Assembly (NCBI GenBank): GCA_032209605.1 | Contig: JASFXZ010000018.1 | Span: 1,553,904-1,617,903, forward strand | Source: Mactromeris polynyma | Lineage: Eukaryota > Mollusca > Bivalvia > Venerida > Mactridae | DNA length: 64,000 nucleotides | Direction: 5' to 3' | Shown here: one piece after another, positions 47,070 through 57,947 of the stretch | Position numbering within the stretch: the stretch's first letter is position 1 | Layout: every line of letters begins with the position of its first letter | Translations under genes and position numbers: made by a program | The notes under the pieces: model-generated | What the model was told of the DNA's origin: nothing | What the model saw: the letters and a program-made list of their open reading frames with translations, nothing else | Database searches by the model: none

Positions 47070-47861
47070 GATCTGTGAGAGGCTGAGACAACTGGTATGT
47101 TGCCATGACATCGATATGTACACAGTTTTGTCATTCAGCAATGTACACTAATGTAAATTTTACGATCAGATCGCTTCTCATTCGAATTCGCTTAATGATT
47201 CAATTAGGAAATAGCAGATTCGATTATTTCACAGATTGGAATTGTACAATGAGAATTTTAGTTTAATAAGTTTAAAAAAACAACGCTGGTATGTAAATAT
47301 TTTCATTGTGTTCAACTTAAATGCCATTTTGTAGATTAAATACAATAAACAAAAGGAACAAATTTCCTAAGAATGCAAAGTGGTTTCATACTTTCGCAGA
47401 TGATTAAAATGTATTTTCTTTTATGTATTAAATAAATCGTTAATCCATGTTTATATTTAAGTAGATTTGAAGAAAGGCAACATTTAAGCGGATTAGACTG
47501 TAACAGTTGTAGATAAAACACAATATAGGATTGATCCGGATTTTCTTATATTAAACAGTAATAACACGCCGTATATTTTCCCATATATTTACATCAAATA
47601 ATGTATTTATTTAAGGCTTTCAATGTACAGTTGAAGGAATTAAGCCTTCCAACATTTACGTCGACAAATTCAATCGCTGATTTATTATAAGCTCAAAACT
47701 ATACTTCAGTTTGCCTACATCTTGAAGTCGTCTGTACACATGGTACCAACAACGTAGTATAAGAGGTACGGAGTTCAATCCACTGGCGCGGTGTATGTTT
47801 CCGGATGAAACTATCTAACATTCCCCGTCCAGTCTCCCGACCTCTGCCTGTAGTTCATATA
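47070..47861. other. Unrecognised intergenic sequence
   Basis: AT-rich. A patch near 47745-47790 (ending GGAGTTCAATCCACTGGC) faintly resembles a tRNA T-arm but is too weak to call. Confidence 0.35.
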
Positions 47862-48056
47862 CAGTAAAACCTCAATATTAAAACCACCATTGGGACCTTT
47901 GAGAACTGGTCTTTACACTGAGGTGGTCTTAAAATAGAGGTTGTATAAAGAGCGAAATAGTGAAAATGGACTTGAAAATGATGTTCCTAATTTCGAGATG
48001 GTCTTAATATTGAGGTGGTCTTAATATTGAGGTGGGCTTTTAGTAAGGTTTTACTG
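47862..48056. mobile_element. TA-flanked MITE, 195 bp
   Basis: The ends CAGTAAAACCT (47862-47872) and AGGTTTTACTG (48046-48056) are perfect inverted repeats with TA on each side. The right half repeats GGTGGTCTTAATATTGAG, which also appears inverted near the left end, so it can fold into a long hairpin. It is related to the short element at 17761-17829. Confidence 0.85.
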
Positions 48057-48537
48057 TACGACGAAAGTTGTAAGAGAACAAAATGAGAATGACTTACGTC
48101 ACAATTGATGTCAATTTAAATATGTTGAAACTAAATGAAACTTCTGATCACGAATGAAACATAGGACTGATAACAGGGCGCGCTTCATAAATGAAGTACG
48201 ATACAAGTCGGTGTTTTTTACTTATGTTTTGACTGAAACTCTTCCTGTATTTGATTGCATTTTGATTTTGATAATCTAAATCTCAGGCTGTAACCATAGA
48301 TACGTTATTTCTGGTGATTGCACCTCATATTTCAAGCCTAAAGTTCACAAGCGAATTAATGAATAAACGTTTTTTCAAACGTAAAGACATTGGTTCCAAC
48401 TGAAGTTACGTATATGTCCCTTTGTTAATGTTTCCAGTCGGTGTTAGCATCTTCTTCCATTCACTGTCAACTTTTATCTGATTCATTAGCATTGCTAGGA
48501 TGAGCAACAGAAACATGCATAGACTTTATTAAAAGGC
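48057..48537. other. Unrecognised spacer
   Basis: AT-rich DNA before the compound array. Nothing recognised. Confidence 0.35.
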
Positions 48538-49813
48538 GAGAATATGCACAGCAGATGATGGCACAAGAGAATATGCACAGCAGATGATGGCACAAGAGAA
48601 TATGCACAGCAGATGATGGCACAAGAGAATATGCACAGCAGATGATGGCAGAAGAGAATATGCACAGCAGATGATGGCACAAGAGAATATGCACAGCATA
48701 TGATGGCACAAGAGAATATGCACAGCAGATGATGGCAGAAGAGAATATGCACAGCAGATGATGGCACAAGAGAATATGCACAGCAGATGATGGCACAAGA
48801 GAATATGCACAGCATATGATGGCACAAGAGAATATGCACAGCATATGATGGCAGAAGAGAATATGCACAGCATATGATGGCACAAGAGAATATGCACAGC
48901 ATATGATGGCAGAAGAGAATATGCACAGCATATGATGGCACAAGAGAATATGCACAGCAGATGATGGCAGAAGAGAATATGCACAGCATATGATGGCACA
49001 AGAGAATATGCACAGCATATGATGGCACAAGAGAATATGCACAGCATATGATGGCAGAAGAGAATATGCACAGCAGATGATGGCACAAGAGAATATGCAC
49101 AGCAGATGATGGCACAAGAGAATATGCACAGCAGATGATGGCAGAAGAGAATATGCACAGCAGATGATGGCAGAAGAGAATATGCACAGCAGATGATGGC
49201 ACAAGAGAATATGCACAGCAGATGATGGCACAAGAGAATATGCACAGCAGATGATGGCACAAGAGAATATGCACAGCAGATGATGGCAGAAGAGAATATG
49301 CACAGCAGATGATGGCACAAGAGAATATGCACAGCATATGATGGCACAAGAGAATATGCACAGCAGATGATGGCAGAAGAGAATATGCACAGCAGATGAT
49401 GGCAGAAGAGAATATGCACAGCAGATGATGGCAGAAGAGAATATGCACAGCAGATGATGGCACAAGAGAATATGCACAGCAGATGATGGCAGAAGAGAAT
49501 ATGCACAGCATATGATGGCACAAGAGAATATGCACAGCAGATGATGGCAGAAGAGAATATGCACAGCAGATGATGGCAGAAGAGAATATGCACAGCATAT
49601 GATGGCACAAGAGAATATGCACAGCATATGATGGCAGAAGAGAATATGCACAGCAGATGATGACACAAGAGAATATGCACAGCAGATGATGGCAGAAGAG
49701 AATATGCACAGCAGATGATGGCACAAGAGAATATGCACAGCAGATGATGGCAGAAGAGAATATGCACAGCAGATGATGGCAGAAGAGAATATGCACAGCA
49801 GATGATGGCACAA
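48538..49813. repeat. 29-bp minisatellite (44 copies)
   Basis: A unit of GAGAATATGCACAGCAGATG plus ATGGCACAA at constant 29-bp spacing. Nearly all variation is at two sites: AGCAGATG versus AGCATATG, and GGCACAAG versus GGCAGAAG. One copy has GATGACAC. As 29 is not a multiple of 3, all three minus-strand frames stay open for 438-510 codons (Cys/Ser/His/Ile-rich). These have no support as genes. Confidence 0.98.
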
Positions 49814-49840
49814 TAGAAGGGGTTACACAAACTGTTTGCT

Positions 49841-50030
49841 AAGCTGTGGAGCTGTAAATGAGACATACATGACTGAGATGACACCATGTTTGTGTGCAGG
49901 GTGTTCCAGGACCGGCTGGTAAGCTGTGGAGCTGTAAATGATACATACATGACTGAGATGACACCATGCTTGTATGCAGGGTGTTCCAGGACCGGCTGGT
50001 AAGCTGTGGAGCTGTAAATGAGACATACAT
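49841..50030. repeat. 80-bp repeat (2.4 copies)
   Basis: Copies begin at 49841, 49921 and 50001 with AAGCTGTGGAGCTGTAAATG and contain GACACCATG and TTCCAGGACCGGCTGGT. The third copy breaks off into the 40-bp array. It is unrelated to the 80-bp satellite at 37-45 kb. Confidence 0.93.
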
Positions 50031-52845
50031 GGGAATTGTACGCTGTGTTTCCAGATGCCATGCTGGAGCTGGATATTGTAAGCTGTGTTTCAAGAGGTCA
50101 TGCTGTAGCGGGGTATTGTATGCTGTGTTTCCAGAGGTCATGCTGGAGCCGGGTATTGTATGCTGTGTTTCCAGAGGTCATGCTGGAGCTGGGTATTGTA
50201 TGCTGTGTTTCCAGAGGCCAAACTGGAGCTGTGTATTGTATGCTGTGTTTCCAAAGGCCAAACTGGAGCTGTGTATTGTATGCTGTGTTTCCAGATGCCA
50301 TGCTGGAGCTCGATATTGTATGCTGTGTTTCAAGAGGTCATGCTGGAGTGGGGTAGTGAGTGTATACTGTGTTTCCAGAGTTCATGCTGGAGCGGGGTAT
50401 TGTATGCTGTGTTTCAAGAGGTCCTGCTGGAGCTGGGTATTGTATGTTGTGTATCCAGAGGTCATGCTGGAGCGGGGTACTGTATGCTGTGCTTCCAGAT
50501 GCCATGCTGGAGCGGGGTATTGTATGCTGTGTTTCAAGAGGTCATGCTGGAGCTGGGTATTGTATGTTGTGTATCCAGCGGTCATGCTGGAGCTGGGTAT
50601 TGTATGCTGTGTTTCAAGAGGTCTTGCTGGAGCTGGGTATTGTATGCTGTGTTTCAAGAGGTCTTGCTGGAGCTGGGTATTGTATGCTGTGTTTCAAGAG
50701 GTCTTGCTGGATCTGGGTATTGTATACTGTGTTTCCAGCGGTCATGCTGGAGCTGTGTATTGTATGCTGTGTTTCAAGAGGTCATGCTGGAGCGGGGTAT
50801 TGTATGCTGTGTTTCAAGATGTCATGCTGGAGCTGGGTATTGTATGCTGTGTTTCCCGAGGTCATGCTGAAGCTGTGTATTGTATGCTGTGTTTCAAGAG
50901 GTCATGCTGGAGCGGGGTATTGTATGCTGTGTTTCAAGATGTCATGCTGGAGCTGGGTATTGTATGCTGTGTTTCAAGAGGTCATGCTTGAGTGGGGTAT
51001 TTTATGCTGTGTTTCCCGAGGTCATGCTGGAGCGGGGTATTGTATGCTGTGTTTCAAGAGGTCATGCTGGAGCTGTGTATTGTATGCTGTGTTTCAAGAG
51101 GTCATGCTGGAGCGGGGTATTGTATGCTGGGTTTCAAGATGTCATGCTGGAGCTGGGTATTGTATGCTGTGTTTCAAGAGGTCATGCTTGAGTGGGGTAT
51201 TGTATGCTGTGTTTCCAGAGGTCATGCTGGAGCTGGGTATTGTATGCTGTGTTTCCAGAGGTCATGCTGGAGCTGGGTATTGTATGCTGTGTTTTTAGAG
51301 GCCATCCTGGAGCTGGGTATTGAATGCTGTGTTTCTAGAGGCCATCCTGGAGCTGTGTATTGTATGCTGTGTTTCTAGAGGTCATGCTGGAGCGGGGAAT
51401 TGTATGCTGTGTTTCCAGAGGTCATGCTGGAGCTGGGTATTGTATGCTGTGTTTCAAGAGGCCATCCTGGAGCTGGGTATTGTATGCTGTGTTTCAAGAG
51501 GTCATGCTGGAGCGGGGTATTGTATGCTGTGTTTCAAGATGTCATGCTGGAGCTAGGTATTGTATGCTGTGTTTCTAGAGGTCATGCTGGAGCGGGGAAT
51601 TGTATGCTGTGTTTCCAGAGGTCATGCTGGAGCTGGGTATTGTATGCTGTGTTTCTTGAGGTCATCCTGGAGCTGGGTATTGTATGCTGTGTTTCTAGAG
51701 GCCATCCTGGAGCGGGGTATTGTATGCTGTGTTTCTAGAGGTCATGCTGGAGCTGGGTATTGTATGCTGTGTTTCTAGAGGTCATGCTGGAGCTGGGTAT
51801 TGTATGCTGTGTTTCTAGAGGTCATCCTGGAGCTGGGTATTGTATGCTGTGTTTCTAGAGGTCATCCTGGAGCTGGGTATTGTATGCTGTGTTTCTAGAG
51901 GCCATCCTGGAGCGGGGTATTGTATGCTGTGTTTCTAGAGGTCATGCTGGAGCTGGGTATTGTATGCTGTGTTTCCAGAGGTCATGCTGGAGCTGGGTAT
52001 TGTATGCTGTGTTTCTAGAGGCCATCCTGGAGCGGGGTATTGTATGCTGTGTTTCTAGAGGCCATCCTGGAGATGGGTATTGTATGCTGTGTTTCCAGAG
52101 GTCATGCTGGAGCTGGGTATTGTATGCTGTGTTTCTAGAGGCCATCCTGGAGCGGGGTACTGTATGCTGTGTTTCTAGAGGCCATCCTGGAGCTGGGTAT
52201 TGTATGCTGTGTTTCAAGAGGTCATGCTGGAGCTGGGTATTGTATGCTGTGTTTCAAGAGGTCATGCTTGAGTGGGGTATTGTATGCTGTGTTTCCAGAG
52301 GTCATGCTGGAGCTGGGTATTGTATGCTGTGTTTCTAGAGGCCATCCTGGAGCGGGGTATTGTATGCTGTGTTTCTAGAGGCCATCCTGGAGATGGGTAT
52401 TGTATGCTGTGTTTCCAGAGGTCATGCTGGAGCTGGGTATTGTATGCTGTGTTTCAAGAGGTCATGCTTGAGTGGGGTATTGTATGCTGTGTTTCCAGAG
52501 GTCATGCTGGAGCTGGGTATTGTATGCTGTGTTTCCAGAGGTCATGCTGGAGCTGGGTATTGTATGCTGTGTTTCTAGAGGCCATCCTGGAGCGGGGTAT
52601 TGTATGCTGTGTTTCCAGAGGTCATGCTGGAGCTGGGTATTGTATGCTGTGTTTCTAGAGGCCATCCTGGAGCTGGGTATTGTATGCTGTGTTTCTAGAG
52701 GTCATGCTGGAGCGGGGTATTGTATGCTGTGTTTCCAGAGGTCATGCTGGAGCTGGGTATTGTATGCTGTGTTTCCAGAGGTCATGCTGGAGCTGGGTAT
52801 TGTATGCTGTGTTTCTAGAGGCCATCCTGGAGCGGGGTATTGGTA
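50031..52845. repeat. 40-bp minisatellite (about 70 copies)
   Basis: A unit of GGGTATTGTATGCTGTGTTT, then CCAGAGGTCATGCTGGAGCT. Variable sites: TTTCCAG/TTTCAAG/TTTCTAG, GTCATGC/GCCATCC/GTCTTGC, and AGCTGGG/AGCGGGG/AGCTGTG. TTTCTAG with GCCATCC types cluster in the right half; TTTCAAG and GTCTTGC types cluster in the left. Multi-unit variant blocks recur, so block duplication is likely. Cys-rich open frames up to 341 codons run through it by chance. Confidence 0.98.
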
Positions 52846-54269
52846 GCTGTTTTCCTGTCTGTCTTTCATGATACTGTCGGTTATCCGATGTTCAATTTCG
52901 TATTTTCATGTACATGTTTTTGATGTGCAAAATTTCTTATCAAAACAAATTTTAGCTAAGGATTTTTGTCTCGACAATATAATGACGAATCTAAACTGCA
53001 CCGGGCGCGTACACTGATAAACGTGAACTGCGATTGTGCTCGCAACATGTCATTGCATTTAATTTGATGACAAATAAGACATTGAATACAATCTTCAGTT
53101 TGACATCTAATTAGATGTAAATCTTATTCAACTTATACAAGACCGTGTGTATAGCAGATACACCCGATGTGCTGTCCATGTACGCGAACATTTTTATATT
53201 GCGACATAATATCATTATGTTTATTTATCATGTAAATTTACAGAGAAGTAACTTATTCATAACAACTGAATTGGTTAAACCACTCCGCTTCGTGGATCAA
53301 ATACATCAAATGAATATTGGTGAACCTAGCCTGTCAGGTGGAACGACAAAAGCCTTTAACGTATACATTCACACAACGTGCCAACTAATCATTTTAACAA
53401 CTCTAAATGAATCACCGAGTTTCAGTAAATCGAGACATCTGATAATAGCAAATCTACTTGTGTTATATTGCATGTCCTGTACAAGTTGTGTTACTGTTGA
53501 GCAATAGATAAAGACATCAGGCTATAGTACGTGTATGTTGATTTAGCAAGGATTCTATAAAAGTGTTCAAATCAGCGATCTAAGTTGTAATTTATTGTAA
53601 TCAGACATAAAATCCGGATATAAAAAAGTGGTATAAATGTTTAATGAATAAAGACGTATTGAATGGTTTACCCTGGTCGTGATAAGGAAACAATCACAGG
53701 TACGAATCTATTATTTATATTAATTAACCGCAATTAGTGTTGACATTATGTATATAAAGGGTATTTCATGTACTTTTGAATGTTGAAAATGATTCATTGG
53801 TGAACTTGCACGAGAATACATCAAACAATATGTAGGAGACGTGTTGTGCATAATTACGTACATTATTGCAACACTATAATTATGAACGAATAGTTCGAAG
53901 GACCGGCATACGGACGGACGAACGAATTTACGTACCGGTCGCAAGCACTCTGCCAATATATTACACAACATTTCCAAAAAATGTGACGTTTAATCCAAAG
54001 AAATGTTAAATTAATGTTTTTCATTATCGGATTAGTCAGTCCAATATTTGTACATCACTTAAGAAGTACATGTCTGTGAAAACTCAAATTGGGCATGGAG
54101 TTTTGTCTTTCTTCAGTGTACATTGAATACACCGTTACTTTGCTGCTGAGTATATTCACGGTTCTCACAAGTCAGCAGTGTTAAACAACCATTGTGGACC
54201 TCCACTGTGAGGGACGGGCTTTCAAGCGCGGTATAGAGGGTTTCTTTCCATATAAATTATGTTACACTA
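52846..54269. other. Unrecognised intergenic sequence
   Basis: About 1.4 kb. The longest open frame (120 codons, 53145-53507) has no signal peptide, domain or repeat I recognise. No splice-bounded exon is evident. Confidence 0.4.
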
Positions 54270-54434
54270 CAGTCGGACCTCGTTCAATCGAATTCATCAG
54301 GTCTAAAATCTTATTTGGAATAATACGTGACTTGCAATAGCCCATTTCAATTCGACGTGACTAAGAAGATAAACCGGGACCTGATATTTATTTCGGATGA
54401 TACCAAGTGTTGTCGAATAATTAAGGTCCGACTG
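54270..54434. mobile_element. TA-flanked MITE, 165 bp
   Basis: It begins CAGTCGGACCTCGTTCAATC and ends AATTAAGGTCCGACTG, with TA on both sides (54268-54269 and 54435-54436). Its centre (TTTCAATTCGACGTG, CTAAGAAGAT, TGATATTTATTTC) is shared with the element at 60064-60226. Confidence 0.88.
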
Positions 54435-54436
54435 TA

Positions 54437-55084
54437 TATTGTTTTGAAACCTGGCTACCAGATGGGTGATATATGTACTGCGCATATCATAGGTGGGATA
54501 AAGGGAGATAACTGTAGTAGGGATAAAGGGGAAGAACTCATGAACTTCCTTGTGGTATTGATGTACTTTTGTTCACAAGGTCTAGTTTTGTTATCAGAAG
54601 CACGTGCATGTGAAGCCATAGATATTCACGCTCCGTGATCATATTTTTGACAAATGTTATCATTACAAAGTAGAAAGGTTATCAAACTGAAATGTTGACG
54701 GGTATTCTATATGTGTGCATCCAATTATATACCCAAAATTGGCATGATAATTATGATATACCAACCACAAAGTTGCAAAATGCATCAATAAATGTTGACG
54801 TGATTTATTTCTGTTCATGTTCCCTCTGAGTTATAAAGTTTGTTTTTACAACCTTTGGGATTTCTTATAATTTACTAGAATTTCCTGTGGTGAGTTTGTA
54901 TAAAATTTCTTCAATTTTTACGATTATGTTATGATTATTACTGAGCACCAGTTTGACAGGATGACAAATATAACATGCTTTGAGGTACGTTTGTAGTTGA
55001 TGGAGTATTGTCTCAATGTATTATATACATCATATACATAGTTTGATTGAAACTTGGCCATTTTACGTCGATTTGGAATCATTT
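54437..55084. other. Unrecognised spacer
   Basis: AT-rich DNA. A 103-codon frame (54327-54638) begins inside the MITE and has no domain. Confidence 0.4.
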
Positions 55085-55480
55085 TAATACAACTTAATTA
55101 ATCACTCCCTGGGTTTACCGACACTGGCGCGTAATTCGGGATTCTTTAGAGCGTGGTCATCATGGTGGGATTCGAACCCATGACATATCGTCGCCATATT
55201 TCTAGAAACCCGTAACTCAATTTTTGACGGTTTTGAGTATTTGGTATCGTTGAAACCGTCTTTCCAAGCTCTTTCTATCTGTACTACCTATATTGTTCTG
55301 GAATGCACATAAAATTCAATGCCATAACCCCGTATGTAACAATAATCTCAAGAGGGTAAAACTTTAAAGTTGTTTTTTTCTCAAAAAATACGAAAAACAA
55401 GTTCTGGGGTTCTGGAAATAAGGCGACGATATTCAGTCGTCTGACTCTATCCCAGGTCGCTATGCCTCACTCGCTATCCC
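55085..55480 (-). repeat. tRNA-like SINE remnant, split by an inserted inverted-repeat element
   Basis: On the minus strand the right part reads GAGGCATAGCGACC, TGGGATAGAGTCAGACGACT (box A and anticodon-like). The left part reads ATGGGTTCGAATCCCACC, a well-paired T arm with box B. They are separated by 248 bp with their own terminal inverted repeats (55185-55432). Removing that insert would bring the two halves to about tRNA spacing. Confidence 0.6.
55185..55432. mobile_element. Inverted-repeat insertion, 248 bp
   Basis: The left end ATATCGTCGCCATATTTC and the reverse complement of the right end (ATATCGTCGCCTTATTTC) are nearly identical over about 25 bp, continuing into AGAA(A)CCC. The flanks show no convincing target duplication. 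It is probably a MITE nested in the tRNA-like SINE. Confidence 0.65.
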
Positions 55481-55537
55481 AGGTCGCTATGCCTCACTCG
55501 CTATCCCAGGTCGCTATGCCTCACTCGCTATGCCTCA
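55447..55537. repeat. 27-bp minisatellite (3 copies)
   Basis: Three copies of CTATCCCAGGTCGCTATGCC plus TCACTCG at 27-bp spacing, plus a partial fourth. The unit is built from the tRNA-like head of the SINE at its left, so a local piece of a SINE has begun tandem expansion. Confidence 0.93.
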
Positions 55538-55952
55538 TCTAACAGATCCGAGCCCAAATTGAATGTCTCTTAAATAACCAAAATAAAAAAAGACATTGTG
55601 TGTTTATAATACATGATTTGTGTTATTTACTAATCATAATACATACATGTGTTAAACAGACAAACCCGTACTTGGAATAAATCCAACTTTAAACATAACC
55701 ATTTATACACAAGCTTTAACAGCTAATTGTCTTTCTTATCAGTGTATTGATTGACTCGACGATATGGGTATTAATTTTGAACAAGACATTTCAATAGATC
55801 AACGTATTTGCTAAAAGCATTGCATTTACAAATAACGGAGTTTCCAAGTTACGTATTTATGATTGTTAACATGACCAGACACAGACGTTGTTCACGTTGA
55901 TATAATTGTGTTCTTACTAGCAATGTCGCTATTTTTTCTGAGTTTTATGTTA
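55538..55952. other. Unrecognised spacer
   Basis: AT-rich DNA. Nothing recognised. Confidence 0.35.
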
Positions 55953-56116
55953 CATTGCAACCTCTCCAGAGCGACCCTCTCTTTAACAACATCCTCTCTT
56001 CAAAAACATGACCATTTTCCTGTACTTAAATTGTACTAACCTCTCTAAGGCAACAACCTCTCAACATCAGCCGAACTTCACATGTCCGCATGTTTTGTTG
56101 TGGAGAGGATTCGTGC
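55953..56116. mobile_element. MITE remnant (CATTGCAACCTCTCC family)
   Basis: The left end CATTGCAACCTCTCCAGAGC matches the element at 27926. The right end (reverse complement CACGAATCCTCTCCACA) is eroded. The middle segment GCAACAACCTCTCAACATCA with GCCGA matches the minus strand of the 27.9-kb copy, and confirms a family. Confidence 0.65.
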
Positions 56117-57694
56117 TGTTTTATTCAGATAAAAATATTGTACTTAATATAAAAATTACGATGGAACTTCAAAACTGATTTGACAAAAGATTTGTTCTTA
56201 TGAAAACTACTTAGGTCTACTCGTGCATGCATATTGATCTATATCGGTGACAAGATCATTTAGCATCTAAGGAGATTCATCACCTGATAATTATAATGAT
56301 AAATGTTTGACTGTCTGCAGTGCATGAGTAATATTCTTTCTTATCTTTGTTCGTAATGACTCACTGCACATTTATTATTCAAAAAAAATAAAGTTTGGTT
56401 TTTCCTTCAGTCAAAATCTTGTTCGAACCAGTTTTCTAATGGTTTCTTAAATATGTTTGTCAAATTGCTAAAGAAGTAGTTTACATCTAAATGGAAACCT
56501 TTAAAACATAGGCCTACCAATTTGATATCGAACATTGATTATAAGATACCATATTCTTATTTTAACTGTGTGTTTTATTTGAGTGATAGTAAGCTTAGTG
56601 TAATCCAACGTGAATCATTAGTGGTGATTTCCCCAACGTCCGTCCAAGGTGGTACTTCTGTGTCAACATTGTCAAGAGCGCTGCTATGGCATTTACAACC
56701 TCTTCTGTAAGAAAACGCAACATGTGATGTCACAATGCGCAAGCAGGAAACAATATTTACTCCACATGGTCACTTCGTTTTCATGCTGCCGGATGGGGCA
56801 AATATTGCTTACTGTCAGTAGGCCTACATGGTGACGTGTTCCTGGAAATAACGTCACTTATAGAAGAGGTTGGAAATCATACAGCGTCGCTCAGATTTTC
56901 ATTTATGTATGTTGCTTGTGTCCATTGTGCTCTGTTGACATGTATGTATACGATGTCATACATATCCTTGTGGTTTGGCTGCACGCTGTGGATGTGACAA
57001 TCCCTGATCCACTGCTGTATGTAGTCCTTACTGTTAATTATACTCATTCAGACCAATCAACTAATATCGCACAATAATTGTTTTGTCTTAATCAAATGAT
57101 GTACATGTAATTATTTTATGAACATGTCATTTTTATTTTTGTATATATTATATTTGTTTATTTTCTCGCTATATTGTGAGTTTTTGTGTTGCTGTTGTGT
57201 GCTTATGATCAAATGCACGTATACGTAGAATGTGTTGGTAATGTGCTGATATATCTAATGAGTCTTGTATTATTTTAAAACACATTTAATTATTATAAAG
57301 CTAAAACAACGTTCCGTTTTATTGGTAAATGACACGATATATATGTCTTTATATCTTCATTAAACTATCTCACGGCACTATGTTACCTGTATAACATTTA
57401 ACCACATTAGTGTTCACTCGTTTATTAACAAAACACATTTAACCTGTTTAACGTGCTTATTCTTGTCAGCCATTTAAGCTGAAACTGATTTTGATAATTG
57501 TATTTTTGAAAACATCGCAACATCGATATCTGAACAGTAAATCCCTGGTAGTATTATACAGTATACATATTGTGTCTGTCTATATAAATAGTGATCAATC
57601 TGTATAACTGAAGGCTAGAACACCTGTCTGACCTGACCTGTAGTTCACACAGATCTACATCTGTCAGTCTGGACATCGTCCTGCTTGGTATTCG
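56117..57694. other. Unrecognised intergenic sequence
   Basis: About 1.6 kb of AT-rich DNA. Two overlapping frames near 56522-56834 have no domain. No RNA gene or mobile element is recognised. Confidence 0.4.
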
Positions 57695-57947
57695 TCTGAA
57701 TGTCTGTATGTTCGTCCGTCAACAGATCTAACCGTCCGTCCGTATGTCTGTCTGTTCGTCCGTCAGCAGATATATCCGTCCGTCCGTATGTCTGTCTGTT
57801 CATCCGTCAGCATATATATCCGTCCGTCCGTATGTCCTCATATCAGCCCGCGAGCATATCTACCCGTCCGTCCGTTTGTCTGTCTGTCTGTTCGCCCGTC
57901 AACATGTACCCGTCCGTCCGTCCGTCCGTCTGTCTGTCTGTCAATAA
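57695..57947. repeat. 44-bp repeat built from CCGT/CTGT tetranucleotides
   Basis: Units spaced 44 bp carry CCGTCCGTATGTCTGTCTG, TTCGTCCGTCAGCA and GATATAT. The right end degenerates into pure CCGT and CTGT runs. The four-base substructure shows a microsatellite that became a longer unit. Confidence 0.9.

Noticed and set aside
47745..47790. tRNA-like sequence ending GGAGTTCAATCCACTGGC
   Set aside because: Only a weak T-arm resemblance, without a box A at the right distance.
48467..50061. Minus-strand open frames of 438, 448 and 510 codons
   Set aside because: All three frames of the 29-bp repeat are open at once, which is a repeat artefact. The predicted Cys/Ser/His repeats match no family.
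49966..52871. Cys-rich open frames up to 341 codons in the 40-bp array, resembling a secreted repeat protein
   Set aside because: Frames cycle because 40 is not a multiple of 3. The Cys content comes from the words TGCTGTGTT and TCATGCTGG. No signal peptide or stable start was found.
53145..53507. A 120-codon open frame as a small gene
   Set aside because: It has no recognisable domain, signal peptide, splice structure or favourable composition. This length is expected by chance in 64 kb.
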